A stretch of DNA of 64,000 bases from Alkalisalibacterium limincola (GCF_008017755.1 NZ_VRTS01000011.1:1-64000), one strand, 5' to 3'; shown: positions 1-10,173, counted from the stretch's first letter. Notes: generated from the sequence alone by a model not told the origin. Numbers and translations are program-made.

Positions 1-1440
1 GGGCCGCGACGCGTGCGGGCGCGCCTGGCACAGGGCGGTGGCGCGGCGGCGTGCGCGCGGCCTGCGCGACGGGCTGGCGTCGGCGGGGCCGCATGGCCTG
101 GACCGGTTCGGCGGCGGAGCGGCGTGGGCCAGCCGCTACCAGGCCGATGCCGATGCCCTCGGCGCCTGGTTCACCCGCTATCTCCCGGCCCGCGACGCGG
201 TGCTGGTGGTACCGGTGCTGGTGCTGGCCGCGGTGGCCTGGCTGGACTGGCTGGCAGCCGCATTGCTGTTGTTCGCCGCGCCGCTGATCCCGCTGTTCAT
301 GGCGCTGGTGGGCATGGGCAGCCAGCAGGTGCAGGCGCGGCAACAGGCCGAGCAGCACCGCATGGCCTCGCACTTCCTCGACCGCCTGCGGGCGCTGGAC
401 CTGATCCGCCGCAGTGGCGCGCTGGGCCGGGCGGCGCGCGAGGTGGGCGCCGCCGCGGAGCGCTACCGCGTGCTGGGCATGCGCGTGCTGCGCGTCGCCT
501 TCGTGTCCTCGGCGGTCATGGAGTTCTTCTCCGCGGTGGCCATCGGCATGGTGGCGATCTACATCGGCTTCGGCCTGCTGGGGTCGATCGACTTCGGTCC
601 GGCGCCGGGCCTGACGCTGTTCAGCGGCCTGTTCGTGCTGCTGCTGGCGCCGGAATTCTTCCTGCCGTTGCGGCAGCTGTCGCTGGCCTGGCACGACCGG
701 GCCGGCGCCCTGGCGGCAGCGCGGGGGTTGCAACCGCTGGTCGGGCATGGCGCCGGTGCGTCGCTGCGGATGCAGCCGCAAGCGCCTGGCGACGATGCGG
801 TGCTGAGGCTGCGCGGGGTTCGGGTGGCCCCAGCCCAGGGCTCGCCGGACGTGCTCGAGGCCGTCGACCTCGTCGTGTCCCCGGGGAGGTGGTCGGGCTG
901 CGGGGTTCCAGCGGTAGCGGCAAGTCCACGCTGCTGGCGCTGTGCGCTGGATTCATCACGCCGCGGGCGGGCCAGGTCGAGCGGGTGGCCGGCCTGGCCT
1001 GGCTGGGCCAGGCCGGCCACCTGTTCCACGGCAGCCTGCGCGAGAACCTGCAGTTGGCGGCCGCCGGGGAGGCCGACGACGCGCTGCTGGCCGACGCGAT
1101 GGCGCTGGCGGGGCTGGGGGTGGACGACCCGGCCTTGCCGGACGGTCTGGACACCCGGATCGGTGAAGGCCGTCGCGGCCTGTCGGGTGGGCAGGCGCAG
1201 CGCGTGGCACTGGCGCGCGCGTGGTTGTCCGGGGCCCGGCTGTGGCTGCTCGACGAGCCGACCCGGGGCCTGGATCCGGACACTGCGAAGGCGGTCTGGC
1301 AGCGCGTGCGGGCGATGGCCACGGATCGCGGCGCCGGGGTCCTCGTGGCGACGCACGACCCGCTGGTGCTGGCCGGCGCGGAGCGCGTGCTCCACCTCGT
1401 CGCCAAGCGACTGCAGGAGGTCGACGATGCGGCGGCGTGA
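1..1440 (+). CDS. cydD: CydD, ABC transporter subunit (5' end cut off by window; frameshifted)
   Basis: Half of the heterodimeric CydDC inner-membrane ABC exporter, which moves glutathione/cysteine-type thiols to the periplasm and is needed to assemble cytochrome bd. The visible part starts inside the membrane domain, with several hydrophobic helices up to about base 700, followed by a nucleotide-binding domain. That domain has a Walker A (GSSGSGKST, near base 905), an LSGGQAQR signature (near 1180) and Walker B LLDEPT (near 1250). The membrane part reads in frame 2 and the ATPase part in frame 1. One base seems to be missing in the C/G run near 878-890, just before the Walker A. The stop overlaps cydC by 14 bases, as expected for a cydDC operon. 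The frameshift is probably a sequence error. Identity as CydD rather than another exporter rests on the pairing with CydC. Confidence 0.85.
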   Translation, partial: GPRRVRARLAQGGGAAACARPARRAGVGGAAWPGPVRRRSGVGQPLPGRCRCPRRLVHPLSPGPRRGAGGTGAGAGRGGLAGLAGSRIAVVRRAADPAVHGAGGHGQPAGAGAATGRAAPHGLALPRPPAGAGPDPPQWRAGPGGARGGRRRGALPRAGHARAARRLRVLGGHGVLLRGGHRHGGDLHRLRPAGVDRLRSGAGPDAVQRPVRAAAGAGILPAVAAAVAGLARPGRRPGGSAGVATAGRAWRRCVAADAAASAWRRCGAEAARGSGGPSPGLAGRARGRRPRRVPGEVVGLRGSSGSGKSTLLALCAGFITPRAGQVERVAGLAWLGQAGHLFHGSLRENLQLAAAGEADDALLADAMALAGLGVDDPALPDGLDTRIGEGRRGLSGGQAQRVALARAWLSGARLWLLDEPTRGLDPDTAKAVWQRVRAMATDRGAGVLVATHDPLVLAGAERVLHLVAKRLQEVDDAAA

Positions 1441-3037
1441 ACTGGCGGCCGACCTGATGGGCGGTGGTCGCGGCTGGCTGCTGGCAACGGCCCTGCTGCT
1501 GACCCTGACCTGGATGGCCGGCGTGGCCCTGCTGGCCGTGTCGGGCTGGTTCATCACCGCCACCGCGCTGGCCGGCGCGGGATTGCTGCTTGGCCTGGAC
1601 ATCTTCACGCCTTCGGCCCTGATCCGGGGCGCCGCCCTGCTGCGCACCGTGGCCCGCTACGGCGAGCGGGTTGTCGGGCACGAGGCGGTGCTGAGACGGC
1701 TGGCGGCGCTGCGGCGCGACACCTTCGAGCGCATCGCCGCGCTGCCCCTGGCTGCGCAGCGCGCGCTGCGCAGCGGCGAATGGCAGTCGCGCTTGGGTGC
1801 CGACATCGACACGCTCGACGCGCTGCCGCTGCGGGTGGCCTCTCCGGTGCTTGCGGCCCTGTCCACCGTGCTGGCTGCGGTCGCGCTGGTCTCCTGGCTG
1901 GCGCCGTGGCCGGCGGCGCTTCTCGTGCTGGGCACCAGCGTCGTGGTGCTGGTGCTGTCGGCGCTGGCCGCGCGGACGGGTCGGCGCCACGGCCAGGCGC
2001 TGGTCGCCGGACGCAACCGCGAGCGCATCGCGTTGCTCGACCATGCCGGCGGACTGGCCGAGCTCCACGCGTATGGGCGATTGGCCAGCAGCGAAGCGGC
2101 CCTGGCCGCAGACGAGCAGCGTCAATCGCGACGCTTGCGCCGCCAGGAGGCGGTGGCCGGGCACGCCGAGCAGGCGGTGCAGGCTCTGGTGTGGTTCGCC
2201 GCGCTGGCGATGCTGGCGATGAGCCTTCGCTGGTTCGGCGACAGCCGCGTCGGCGCGCCGGTGGCGGTGCTGCTGCCGCTGCTGGTGCTGGGCTTGAACG
2301 AAGTGCTGTCCAGCCTGCCGGGGGCTGGCTGGCGATGGGGCGAGGCCCTGGCGGCGCTGGGACGGCTCGCCCTGCCGCGCGGGGACGTGGCCGACATCCC
2401 CGAGGCGGTAGCGGCGCAGCCCTCGGAGGCGGTGCGCATCAGCGGGCTGCAGGTCGGGTTCGATCCGGCCCGCCCGCTCCACGCGCCCTTCGACCTGCTG
2501 CTCGAGCCCGGGCTGCCGCTGGTCGTGCATGGTCCCAGCGGCTGCGGGAAATCGGCCTTGCTTGCGACGCTGGCGGGGGAGCTGCCGGCTTTGTCGGGCG
2601 CGGTAGGCCGCGGCCCGGGAATGGCCCGCCCGAAGGCCACGCTCTTGCCCCAGGAGACGGTGCTGCTCGATGCCAGCGTGTTGGCGAACCTGCGTCTGGC
2701 GCGCCGCGACATGGACGAAGCCGGGGCCGGGCAGGTCCTGCGGGCATTCGGTCTCGATGGCTTCGCGCCCGGAGGCGTGCGCGGCCCGCGTGCCCGTGTC
2801 GGCGAGGCCGCGGGGAATCTGTCGGGTGGCCAGGCACGACGGCTGCTGCTGGCGTGGCTGTCGTTGCGGGAGCCGGAACTGGCGTTGCTGGACGAGCCGT
2901 TCAGCGGGCTCGACGAGGCGGGCATGCAGCAGGCGCTGGAGGCGCTGGCGCCGTGGCTGGCGCGGCGTTGCGTCGTCATCGCCACGCACGCCCCGCAGCA
3001 GTTCCCTGCCCATTGGCCGCGCCTGCGCCTGGGCTGA
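1427..3037 (+). CDS. cydC: CydC, ABC transporter subunit
   Basis: Second subunit of the CydDC thiol exporter, a 536-residue inner-membrane protein with a fused ATPase domain. The ATG at 1427 lies six bases after a perfect AGGAGG (1415-1420) inside the cydD end, which fixes the start and shows translational coupling. The N-terminal half has hydrophobic helices typical of type 1 ABC exporters. The C-terminal half has a Walker A GPSGCGKSALL (about residue 368), a signature LSGGQARR (about 465) and Walker B LALLDEP (about 487). The reading frame is intact. In the family CydC is the more hydrophobic, less conserved partner. Loss of CydDC normally abolishes bd oxidase, so a cydAB operon is expected elsewhere in this genome; it is not in the window. 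Confidence 0.88.
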   Translation: MRRRELAADLMGGGRGWLLATALLLTLTWMAGVALLAVSGWFITATALAGAGLLLGLDIFTPSALIRGAALLRTVARYGERVVGHEAVLRRLAALRRDTFERIAALPLAAQRALRSGEWQSRLGADIDTLDALPLRVASPVLAALSTVLAAVALVSWLAPWPAALLVLGTSVVVLVLSALAARTGRRHGQALVAGRNRERIALLDHAGGLAELHAYGRLASSEAALAADEQRQSRRLRRQEAVAGHAEQAVQALVWFAALAMLAMSLRWFGDSRVGAPVAVLLPLLVLGLNEVLSSLPGAGWRWGEALAALGRLALPRGDVADIPEAVAAQPSEAVRISGLQVGFDPARPLHAPFDLLLEPGLPLVVHGPSGCGKSALLATLAGELPALSGAVGRGPGMARPKATLLPQETVLLDASVLANLRLARRDMDEAGAGQVLRAFGLDGFAPGGVRGPRARVGEAAGNLSGGQARRLLLAWLSLREPELALLDEPFSGLDEAGMQQALEALAPWLARRCVVIATHAPQQFPAHWPRLRLG

Positions 3038-3119
3038 GCACGGGGCGATCCCAACCGATGGCACTCCCGGTGTCCTCCAGCGCCCCCATACTGGTGCGCT
3101 GGCCCACCGTGGAATGCCC

Positions 3120-6100
3120 ATGATCCGTCCCTGCCTGATCGCCGCCGCCCTGCTGCTGGCACCCACCCTGCACGCGCAGGCCGTCGATGCGACGAGCCCC
3201 AGCAAGCTGCTGCGCTTCCCGGACATTCATGGCGAGCGCATCGCGTTCGTGCACGCCGGCGACATCCACGTGGTGTCCGCGCGTGGCGGCACCGCACAGC
3301 GGCTGACCTCGCACGAAGGCCAGGAGCTGTACCCGAAGTTCTCGCCCGACGGCAGCCAGATCGCGTTCTCGGCCGAGTACAACGGCACCCGGCAGGTCTA
3401 CGTGATGCCGTCCACCGGCGGTGAGCCGCGCCAGCTGACCTGGTACAACGACATCGGCCCGCAGCCCCCGCGCGGCGGCACCGACTACCGCGTGCTGGAC
3501 TGGACGCCGGATGGGCGCCACATCCTGGTGCGCGCCAACCGCAACCCGACCGGCGACCGCGACGGCCGACCCTACCTGGTGCCCGTCGAGGGCGGCATGG
3601 AAACCCCGCTGGCGGTCCCCGAAACCGGTGGCGGCATGCTGTCGCCGGACGGCACGAAGTTCGTCTACACGCCCATCGACCGCGAGTTCCGCACCTGGAA
3701 GCGCTACCGCGGCGGCCGCGCCCAGGACGTGTGGATCTACGACCTGGCAAACGACACCTCGCAGCGCATGACCGAAACCCGCGCGACCGACCACCAGCCG
3801 ATGTGGATCGGCGACACGATCTATTTCGTCTCCGACCGCGAGTACACGCTCAACCTCTATTCGATGCCGGCTGCGGGCGGCGAGGCGGTCAGGCTGACCG
3901 ACTTCAGCGACTACGACGTGCTGTGGCCCAGCGCCGGGCCCGACAGCCTGGTGTTCGAGAACGGCGGCACGATCTGGCATTTCGACCCGGCCACGAACCA
4001 GGCCCGCAAGGTGCCGATTCGGGTCGCAGGCGACTTCCCGGACGCGCAGCCGCGCTTCGTCAAGGGCGCGGGCTTCGTCGAGAGCTTCGACATCGCACCC
4101 GATGGCGCGCGCGCGGTGTTCGGTGCGCGCGGTGAAGTGTTCACGCTGCCGGCGAAGCACGGCGAGCCGCGTAATGTGTCCAACACCCCCGACCACCGCG
4201 AGCATTCGGTGGCCTGGTCCCCCGATGGCCGCCTGATCGCCTACCTGTCCGACGCCACCGGAGAGTACGAGCTGTACGTTCGCGCCCAGGACGGCAGCGA
4301 CGAACCGCGGCGCCTGACCTCGGGCAGCGACATCTGGAAGTTCCCGCCGGTGTGGTCGCCGGATTCCCGCGCCATTGCGTTTTCCGACAAGCGCCAGCGC
4401 CTGCGCATCGTCGATGTCGGCAGCGGACGCATCAGCGAGGTGGACGCCAGCGACCGCGAGGACCTGACCGACTACAGCTGGTCGCCGGACTCGCGCTGGC
4501 TGGCCTACGTGAAGACCGCGAATGGCCGCAATCCCTCGATCTGGGTGCACGAGCGCGCCAATGGCCGCAACCACGCGCTGACCGACGGCACCACGCCGGA
4601 CCGCAACCCGGTGTTCGACCCGAAGGGCCGCTACCTGTATTTCCTGTCCGACCGCGACTACAACCTCAACTTCTCCAGCTACGAGTTCAACTGGTTGTAT
4701 TCCGACGCCACCCGCATCTATGCGGCCACGCTTCTCGCCGATGGCCCCGCCTTGTTCCGGCCGAAGAGCGATGAAACCGGTAGCGCGAACGGCAATGGCA
4801 ACGGCAACGGCAATGGAAATGGCAACGGCAACGGCAACGGCAACGTGCAACGCCGAACGTGCGCATCGATGTCGAGGGCTTCGCCGCGCGCGTTCAGCCG
4901 CTCAAGGCCCCCGCCGGTGGCTACGGCCGCTTGACCGCGAACGGGGAGGGTGTGTTCTACGTCGCCGGTGGCGGCCGCAACGGCGCGCCCAGCCTGCAGT
5001 TCCTGGCCACGGAGGGCGACACGCCGGCCAAGGTGGCCGATGGCGTCGGCAGCTACGCCCTGTCGGCCGACGGCAGCAAGCTGCTGCTTCGCCAGAGCAG
5101 CACGTTCGCGATCGTCGACGCCAAGCCCGACGCCAAGGTCGACGACGGCAAGCTCGACCTCGACGCCTGGGAAATCCGCATCGAGCCACGTCGCGAGTGG
5201 CGGCAGCAGTTCGTCGACGGGTGGCGCATCCTGCGCGACTGGTTCTACGACCCGGGCATGCACGGCCAGGACTGGGACGCGATCCGCGCCCGCTACGAGC
5301 GGCTGCTGCCCTACGTGAACACGCGCGCCGACCTGGACTACCTGTTCTCCGAGATCGCCGGTGAGGCCAATGCCGGCCACGTCTACGTGGAGTCCGGCGA
5401 CCAGCCGGTCGTGCAGCGTCGCGCAGGTGGCCTGCTGGGCGCGGAGATCCAGGCGCACGACTCGGGTTACTTCCGCATCGCGCGGATCTTTCCCGAGGAC
5501 GCCGCCGACATCGCCGCGCGCTCGCCGCTGTCGGCGCCGGGCGTGGACGTGGCCAACGGCGACTTCATCCTGGCCGTGGACGGCGTGGATGCCCGCAGCG
5601 TGCGCAACTTCTACCAGCTGCTGGAAAACAAGGCCGACCGCGTGGTGACGTTGCGCGTGAACGACCGCGCCAGCGCGCAGGGTGCGCGCGAGGTCCGGGT
5701 CACCACGATCGCCTCGGAGCACAACCTGCGCTACACCGACTGGGTGCAGCAGCGCCGGGCGATGGTCGATTCGCTCTCCGGCGGCCGCATCGGCTACATC
5801 CACGTGCCGAACACGGCGGTGGAGGGCAGCCGCGAGATGTTCAAGGGGCTGGTGGCCTATGGGGACCGCGAGGCGCTGATCATCGACGACCGCTACAACG
5901 GCGGCGGCTTCATTCCCGATCGCATGGTCGAGCTTCTCACCCGCGAGCCGCTGAACTACTGGAAGCGGCGTGGCCTGCAGCCGACCGCGACCCCGGTGCT
6001 GCACCACCGCGGGCCGAAGGCGATGCTGATCAACGGCCAATCCAGCTCCGGTGGCGATGCGCTGCCGTACTACTTCCGCAAGTTCGGCCTCGGCACGATC

Positions 6101-6400
6101 ATCGGCACCCGCACCTGGGGTGGCCTGATCGGCATCTCCGGCAACCCGCGGCTGGCCGACAACGGCGCGATCCTGGCAGCGACCTTCAGCTTCATGGACA
6201 CCGATGGCAACTGGGCGGTGGAGAACGAGGGCGTGGCGCCGGACATCGAGGTGATCGACCGGCCCGAGCTGGTGGCCGCCGGTCGCGACCCGAGCATCGA
6301 GAAGGCGGTCGAGGTGCTGCTGCGGGAGCTCGAGGACAGCCCGGTACGGCCCGTGGTGGCCCCGCCGGCGCCGACCGAATTTCCTCCCGCGGCGCGCTGA
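3120..6400 (+). CDS. Tricorn-like S41 family peptidase (exported; frameshifted)
   Basis: Large serine protease of the tricorn type, probably degrading peptides in the periplasm. A signal peptide (cleavage near LHAQ, about residue 20) is followed by repeated beta-propeller blades with SPDG/SPDSR motifs to about residue 550, then an Asn-Gly repeat. After it come a core domain (QFVDGWRILRDWFYDP), a PDZ-like segment and the S41 catalytic part. The latter has IIDDRYNGGG, QSSSGGDALPYYF (nucleophile expected in this serine cluster) and GTRTWGG. The frame changes near base 4856, just after the repeat; restoring one C gives a normal-sized protein of about 1093 residues. An in-frame ATG at 3114 is an alternative start. 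It stands alone between cydC and ycgL, and its substrates are unknown. Confidence 0.87.
4788..4844 (+). repeat. GGCAAC/GGCAAT hexanucleotide repeat (Asn-Gly tract)
   Basis: Nineteen codons alternate Asn and Gly. The DNA is a near-perfect tandem of GGCAAC hexamers with a few AAT and one GGA variants. It lies in the linker between the beta-propeller and the core/PDZ part of the tricorn-like protease. Copy-number change would lengthen the linker by two residues at a time and would not shift the frame. Confidence 0.9.
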
Positions 6401-6406
6401 TGGGCC

Positions 6407-6440
6407 GCGCGACACGGTGCCGCGCCGCACCGTGTCGCGC
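6407..6440. other. Perfect 14-bp stem hairpin after the S41 protease gene
   Basis: Arms GCGCGACACGGTGC (6407-6420) and GCACCGTGTCGCGC (6427-6440) are exactly complementary around a six-base loop. It starts seven bases after the protease stop. No T-run follows on either strand, so it is not a standard intrinsic terminator. It could stabilise the 3' end of the protease mRNA or work with Rho, and a dispersed palindromic repeat is also possible. Confidence 0.6.
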
Positions 6441-6527
6441 CGAGGCTGAACCCGCCGAGGTGCGGCGCTCCCGGCCGGAGCGGCGAGCCGGTATGCTTGG
6501 CGCCGTCTACGCGTCATCCGGCCGACC

Positions 6528-6785
6528 ATGCTCGCCTTCATCTACAAGAGCGTCCGCAAGGACGACACCTACCTCTACCTGAAGCAGCGCGACGGCTTCG
6601 ACGCGTTGCCTGCGCCGCTGCGCGAGCAGCTGGGTGGCCTGGAGTTCGTGTTCGAGGTCGACCTGTCGCCGCCGCGCCAGCTGGCACGTGCCGATGCGGC
6701 GAAGGTGCGGACCAGTCTGCTGGAGGCGGGCTATTACCTGCAGCTTCCGCCGCGGCATCCGGATGCGCTCGATGAGCGACGCTGA
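6528..6785 (+). CDS. ycgL: YcgL domain protein
   Basis: Small 85-residue cytoplasmic protein of the YcgL family, conserved across gammaproteobacteria with no firmly established biochemical role. The family pattern is clear: IYKSVRKDDTYLYLKQRD at the N-terminus and a C-terminal GYYLQLPPR. The length is typical. The ATG at 6528 is the first good start. The last 14 bases overlap the start of the ankyrin gene, so the two are probably translated together. The call rests on the conserved motifs. Confidence 0.88.
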   Translation: MLAFIYKSVRKDDTYLYLKQRDGFDALPAPLREQLGGLEFVFEVDLSPPRQLARADAAKVRTSLLEAGYYLQLPPRHPDALDERR

Positions 6786-9700
6786 GGCGGCGGCCTGGCG
6801 ACCAGGCCTGCCTGCGCTGGGGCTGCTGCTGGGTGGGGTGCTGCTGGCCTTGCTGCCCTTGCTGGCCGACACGCCCTGGCTGTGGCCGGCGCTGTGGCTG
6901 GCCCATCCGGCCATCGCGCTGGGCCTGGGCGCGCTATCGGGCCTGCGGGCGATCCGGCGTATCGAGCCGGCCGAGGCCGTCGCGCTGGCGGCGCTGCACG
7001 CGGCGGGCTACGCCGGCTTCGTGGCGTTGCTGGCCTGGCCGCTGCACCGCATCACCGTGGCCCCCGGCGCCGCCACGGTGATGCTGGCGGGCATGGCCGC
7101 CGGGCTGGGACTGTTCGTCCTGTGGCGCCATGGCATGGCCTTCGTGCATGCGGTGCGCGAAGGCGGTGGACTGCGCGCGCTGCGCGAAGCCGCGGCGTTC
7201 GAGCCACCCCGTGGCCCCGGCCTGGCCCTGGCGTTGCCGCTGGGGCTGGCCTACGCCGCGGTGGCACTGTTGGTCCTTGCCGGCCCCGGCCAGGGCATCG
7301 GCCTGCGCGCCCTTCTGGTGGTCGTGCATCTTCTCGCCGCGGTGGCGGGCGCACTGGTGGCCGCCAGGCTTGCCGGCCTGCACCTGCCCGACGCCCGGCG
7401 GCGCGATGCGGCGGCCGATGCGCCTGCGTTGCAGGAGGGCCTGGCCTTTCCCGACGAGGCCGCCGCCGTCGACGCAGCCGTGGACGCCGACGCGCATGCC
7501 GACGAGCGCTTGCTGGCGGCGGTGCGCCAGGGGCGGATCGAGGAGGCGCTGGCCGCGCTCGACGAGGGCGCAGACCCCAACGTGCTGCCGGAGCCGGATG
7601 ATCGCGACCAGCGCCCGCCCGCGGTGCTGGCCTGCCTCCACTCCGACCTGTCGCTGCTGCGTGCGCTGATTGCACGCGGGGCCGACCTCAATGCCATGCA
7701 TGCCGGGCTGACCCCATTGCTGGCCGCCACGCGCGACAGCTGGCATGGCCGGGTCGAGGCGGTCATGACGCTGCTGACCAATGGCGCCGACCCGCGCCAG
7801 GCCGACGCCGAGGGCCAGACCCCGCTGCACCACGCCGCGCGCAGCAGCGACGCCGCCGTCGCGGCGCTCCTGCTCGACGCCGAAGCCGGCCTGGAAGCGC
7901 TGGATGCCGAGGGATTCAGTCCGCTCGGGTCGGCCTGCGCCGCGGGCAACTGGCGGCTGGCGCGTTTCCTGGTCGAGCGTGGTGCCTCGCCGCAGCCCGA
8001 GGGTGGCCAGCCGGCGCTGCTGGCGGCCGTGGCAGGCGACGACGATCCCGCCGGCGTGCAGCTGCTTCTCAAGCACAAGGCACGCGTCGACGCCGGCAAC
8101 AGTTCAGGCCGCACGGCGCTGATGATGGCCTGCAAGGCCGGCCACGCCGAGATCGTGCAGGTCCTGCTCGACGCGGGAGCCGACCGCAATGCCACGGACG
8201 AGGAGGGCCAGTCGCCCTTGCTGCTGGCCGCCGCACAAGGCCACATCGACGTGATCCGACGCCTGGTGCACCCGCGCCTGGACGCGAGCGTGCGCGACGC
8301 ACAGGGACGCACTCCCCTGCTGCTCGCCTGCGCTGCCGCCGCGACCACTCCGGAACTGCTGTCCCTGTTGCTGGACCTGGGCGTAGACCGGGAGCGCGCC
8401 GACGAGTCCGGGCGCACCGCCTTGGACGTGGCGGTCGAGGCGGGCCGATGGCCCCTGGTCCAGGTGTTGCAGCCGGACTACCCGATGCCATCGAGCGTCG
8501 CGGAGGCCCTGCAGCCCCAGCGTCCGGCCCTGCCGCCGGAGCAGTTGCTCGACGAGGCGCTTCCCGAGCGCCGCTTCGAAGCGGCGCAGGCGGCGATCGA
8601 GGCGATGGCACCGGACCCGGTGGCGCTGGCGGGCAGGCTGCTGGCCTACACCCGCGATGCCGACATCGATGTCTTCGACTGGCTGCTCGCACACGGGGCG
8701 CAACCCGGTGCGTTGCTGGCGGACCGCGACACGATGGTGTTCAGCGTGCTCGATCGCGGCGGCCTGGGACTCACCGCACTGCAGCGCCTGCTGGCCCGCG
8801 GGGAAAGCGTGGGCGGCAGCGGCGGCCTGGCGCGCTGGCTGGCGGGATGCCTGGCGGCCGACACCACCTCGCGCAGCTGCGAGCAGCAGGCGCTGGACCT
8901 GCTGGAGCGCGGGGCCGATGCGTTCGGCAACGGACCGGGTGGCGAACCGCCGCTGGCGCTGGCGATCCGTTTGGGCTGGATGCGGCTGGTGTTCGGCTTG
9001 CTCGAGCGCGGGGTCGATCCCAACAGCCGCGATGCGCGCGGCCACGCCGCGCTCCACGTGGCCTGCGCCCTGGGCCGCGAGGCCGCCGTGCGGCTGCTGG
9101 TGCGCCACGGGGCTTCGCCCGAGATCCGCACGCCCGACGGCCAGACCGCCCTGGGCCTGGCCCTGGCCGCCAACCGCCGCGACCTGACCTACTGGTTGAA
9201 CTGGAGCCAGTGGCGCCTGCCGGGCCGGGCCCTGCAGGATGCCGACCTGCCGGCGGCCGCGATCCCGGGCGACCTCGAGGCCGTGGAGCGGCTGCTGGAC
9301 CTTGGCCTGCCGGTGGACGCAGTCGATGCGCAGGGGTGCACGGCTCTGCTCCGTGCTGCCGGAGGCGGCCACGTGGACCTGGTGGCCCTGCTGCTGGCGG
9401 CCGGGGCGGATCCGACCCTGATGGCGCGTACGGGGGCCTCCCCGCTGTCGGCGGCAGTCAGCATGCGCCATCCCGAAATCGTGCAGCGCCTGCTCAATGC
9501 CGGCGCCGCCGTCGACCAGTCCATGCCCGGGGGCGTCACCCCGTTGATGGTGGCGGCGGCACTGGGCCTGCCCGACATGTGCTCGCGCCTGCTGGCGGCG
9601 GGCGCGGACGTGGCCCTGCGTGACGAACAGGGCTATTCGGCGCTGCATTGCGCGGCGCTGTACGCGTTCGGTGCGCGCGAGCGGCAACGGGCCGTGGCCC

Positions 9701-10107
9701 TGCTCGATACCCTGCTGCTGGCCGGTGCCCAGGCCGATGCCCGCAGTGAAGCCGGTCACACGCCGATGCTGCTGGCGCTGGGCGCGCGCGCCGAGCCGGG
9801 CACCGCCTGCGACGAGGAGGTGGTCCTGGCGGTGCTGGATTGCCTGGCGGGGGAAGACGTGTCCCTGGCCAGCCAGGACGAGCGCGGCTTCGGGCCCTTG
9901 CACCTGGCGGCCCTGCACGGCCTGCTTCGCGTGGTGCAGCGCTTGCTGCGCTCCGGGGCCGACCCCGCCCTGCGCGACCGCCTCAATCGCACGCCCAACG
10001 AGATCGCGATCCTGCGCGGCTTCGTCGATGTGTCGGCGGAGTTCGAGCCGGTTCGTTCGAACGTGTCGCTGGCCCGGTTCCTGCGCGAACCCCACGACAA
10101 GCCCTGA
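6772..10107 (+). CDS. Polytopic membrane protein with a long ankyrin-repeat domain
   Basis: A protein of 1111 residues whose first 230 or so are very hydrophobic, with about six predicted membrane segments. The rest is built from around twenty ankyrin repeats by eye (for example GQTPLHHAARS, GRTALMMACKAGHAEIV, GCTALLRAAGGGHVDLV), several of them degenerate. Ankyrin stacks bind other proteins, so this looks like a membrane-anchored scaffold with its repeats probably in the cytoplasm; topology was not computed. I start it at the ATG at 6772 (MSDAEAAAW), inside the end of ycgL, because the longer upstream reading has no family resemblance and lies over ycgL. Codon use matches the neighbours, and no catalytic motif was seen. 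The partner and pathway are unknown; a specific link to YcgL is only suggested by the overlap. Confidence 0.85.
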   Translation: MSDAEAAAWRPGLPALGLLLGGVLLALLPLLADTPWLWPALWLAHPAIALGLGALSGLRAIRRIEPAEAVALAALHAAGYAGFVALLAWPLHRITVAPGAATVMLAGMAAGLGLFVLWRHGMAFVHAVREGGGLRALREAAAFEPPRGPGLALALPLGLAYAAVALLVLAGPGQGIGLRALLVVVHLLAAVAGALVAARLAGLHLPDARRRDAAADAPALQEGLAFPDEAAAVDAAVDADAHADERLLAAVRQGRIEEALAALDEGADPNVLPEPDDRDQRPPAVLACLHSDLSLLRALIARGADLNAMHAGLTPLLAATRDSWHGRVEAVMTLLTNGADPRQADAEGQTPLHHAARSSDAAVAALLLDAEAGLEALDAEGFSPLGSACAAGNWRLARFLVERGASPQPEGGQPALLAAVAGDDDPAGVQLLLKHKARVDAGNSSGRTALMMACKAGHAEIVQVLLDAGADRNATDEEGQSPLLLAAAQGHIDVIRRLVHPRLDASVRDAQGRTPLLLACAAAATTPELLSLLLDLGVDRERADESGRTALDVAVEAGRWPLVQVLQPDYPMPSSVAEALQPQRPALPPEQLLDEALPERRFEAAQAAIEAMAPDPVALAGRLLAYTRDADIDVFDWLLAHGAQPGALLADRDTMVFSVLDRGGLGLTALQRLLARGESVGGSGGLARWLAGCLAADTTSRSCEQQALDLLERGADAFGNGPGGEPPLALAIRLGWMRLVFGLLERGVDPNSRDARGHAALHVACALGREAAVRLLVRHGASPEIRTPDGQTALGLALAANRRDLTYWLNWSQWRLPGRALQDADLPAAAIPGDLEAVERLLDLGLPVDAVDAQGCTALLRAAGGGHVDLVALLLAAGADPTLMARTGASPLSAAVSMRHPEIVQRLLNAGAAVDQSMPGGVTPLMVAAALGLPDMCSRLLAAGADVALRDEQGYSALHCAALYAFGARERQRAVALLDTLLLAGAQADARSEAGHTPMLLALGARAEPGTACDEEVVLAVLDCLAGEDVSLASQDERGFGPLHLAALHGLLRVVQRLLRSGADPALRDRLNRTPNEIAILRGFVDVSAEFEPVRSNVSLARFLREPHDKP

Positions 10108-10120
10108 GCGCCCTGACGAA

Positions 10121-10150
10121 GAAGGGGTGGCGGTTGCCCGCCACCCCTTC
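10121..10150. terminator. Shared hairpin between convergent ankyrin and M36 genes
   Basis: Arms GAAGGGGTGGCGG (10121-10133) and CCGCCACCCCTTC (10138-10150) form a perfect 13-bp stem with a four-base loop. It sits between the ankyrin stop and the stop of the minus-strand protease, where a two-way terminator is expected. There is no clear T-run on either side, so it may need Rho. Confidence 0.6.
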
Positions 10151-10173
10151 GGGTTGCCGATGGTGCCGGCCGG

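Noticed and set aside
956-3226. Minus-strand ORF of 756 codons opposite cydC
   Set aside because: Shadow of cydD/cydC; no recognisable motif, no ribosome site, and compositional bias typical of antisense frames.
4788-4844. Phase-variable on/off switch in the tricorn-like protease
   Set aside because: The repeat unit is six bases, so gain or loss of units keeps the reading frame. The nearby frameshift lies outside the repeat and is better explained by a missing C.
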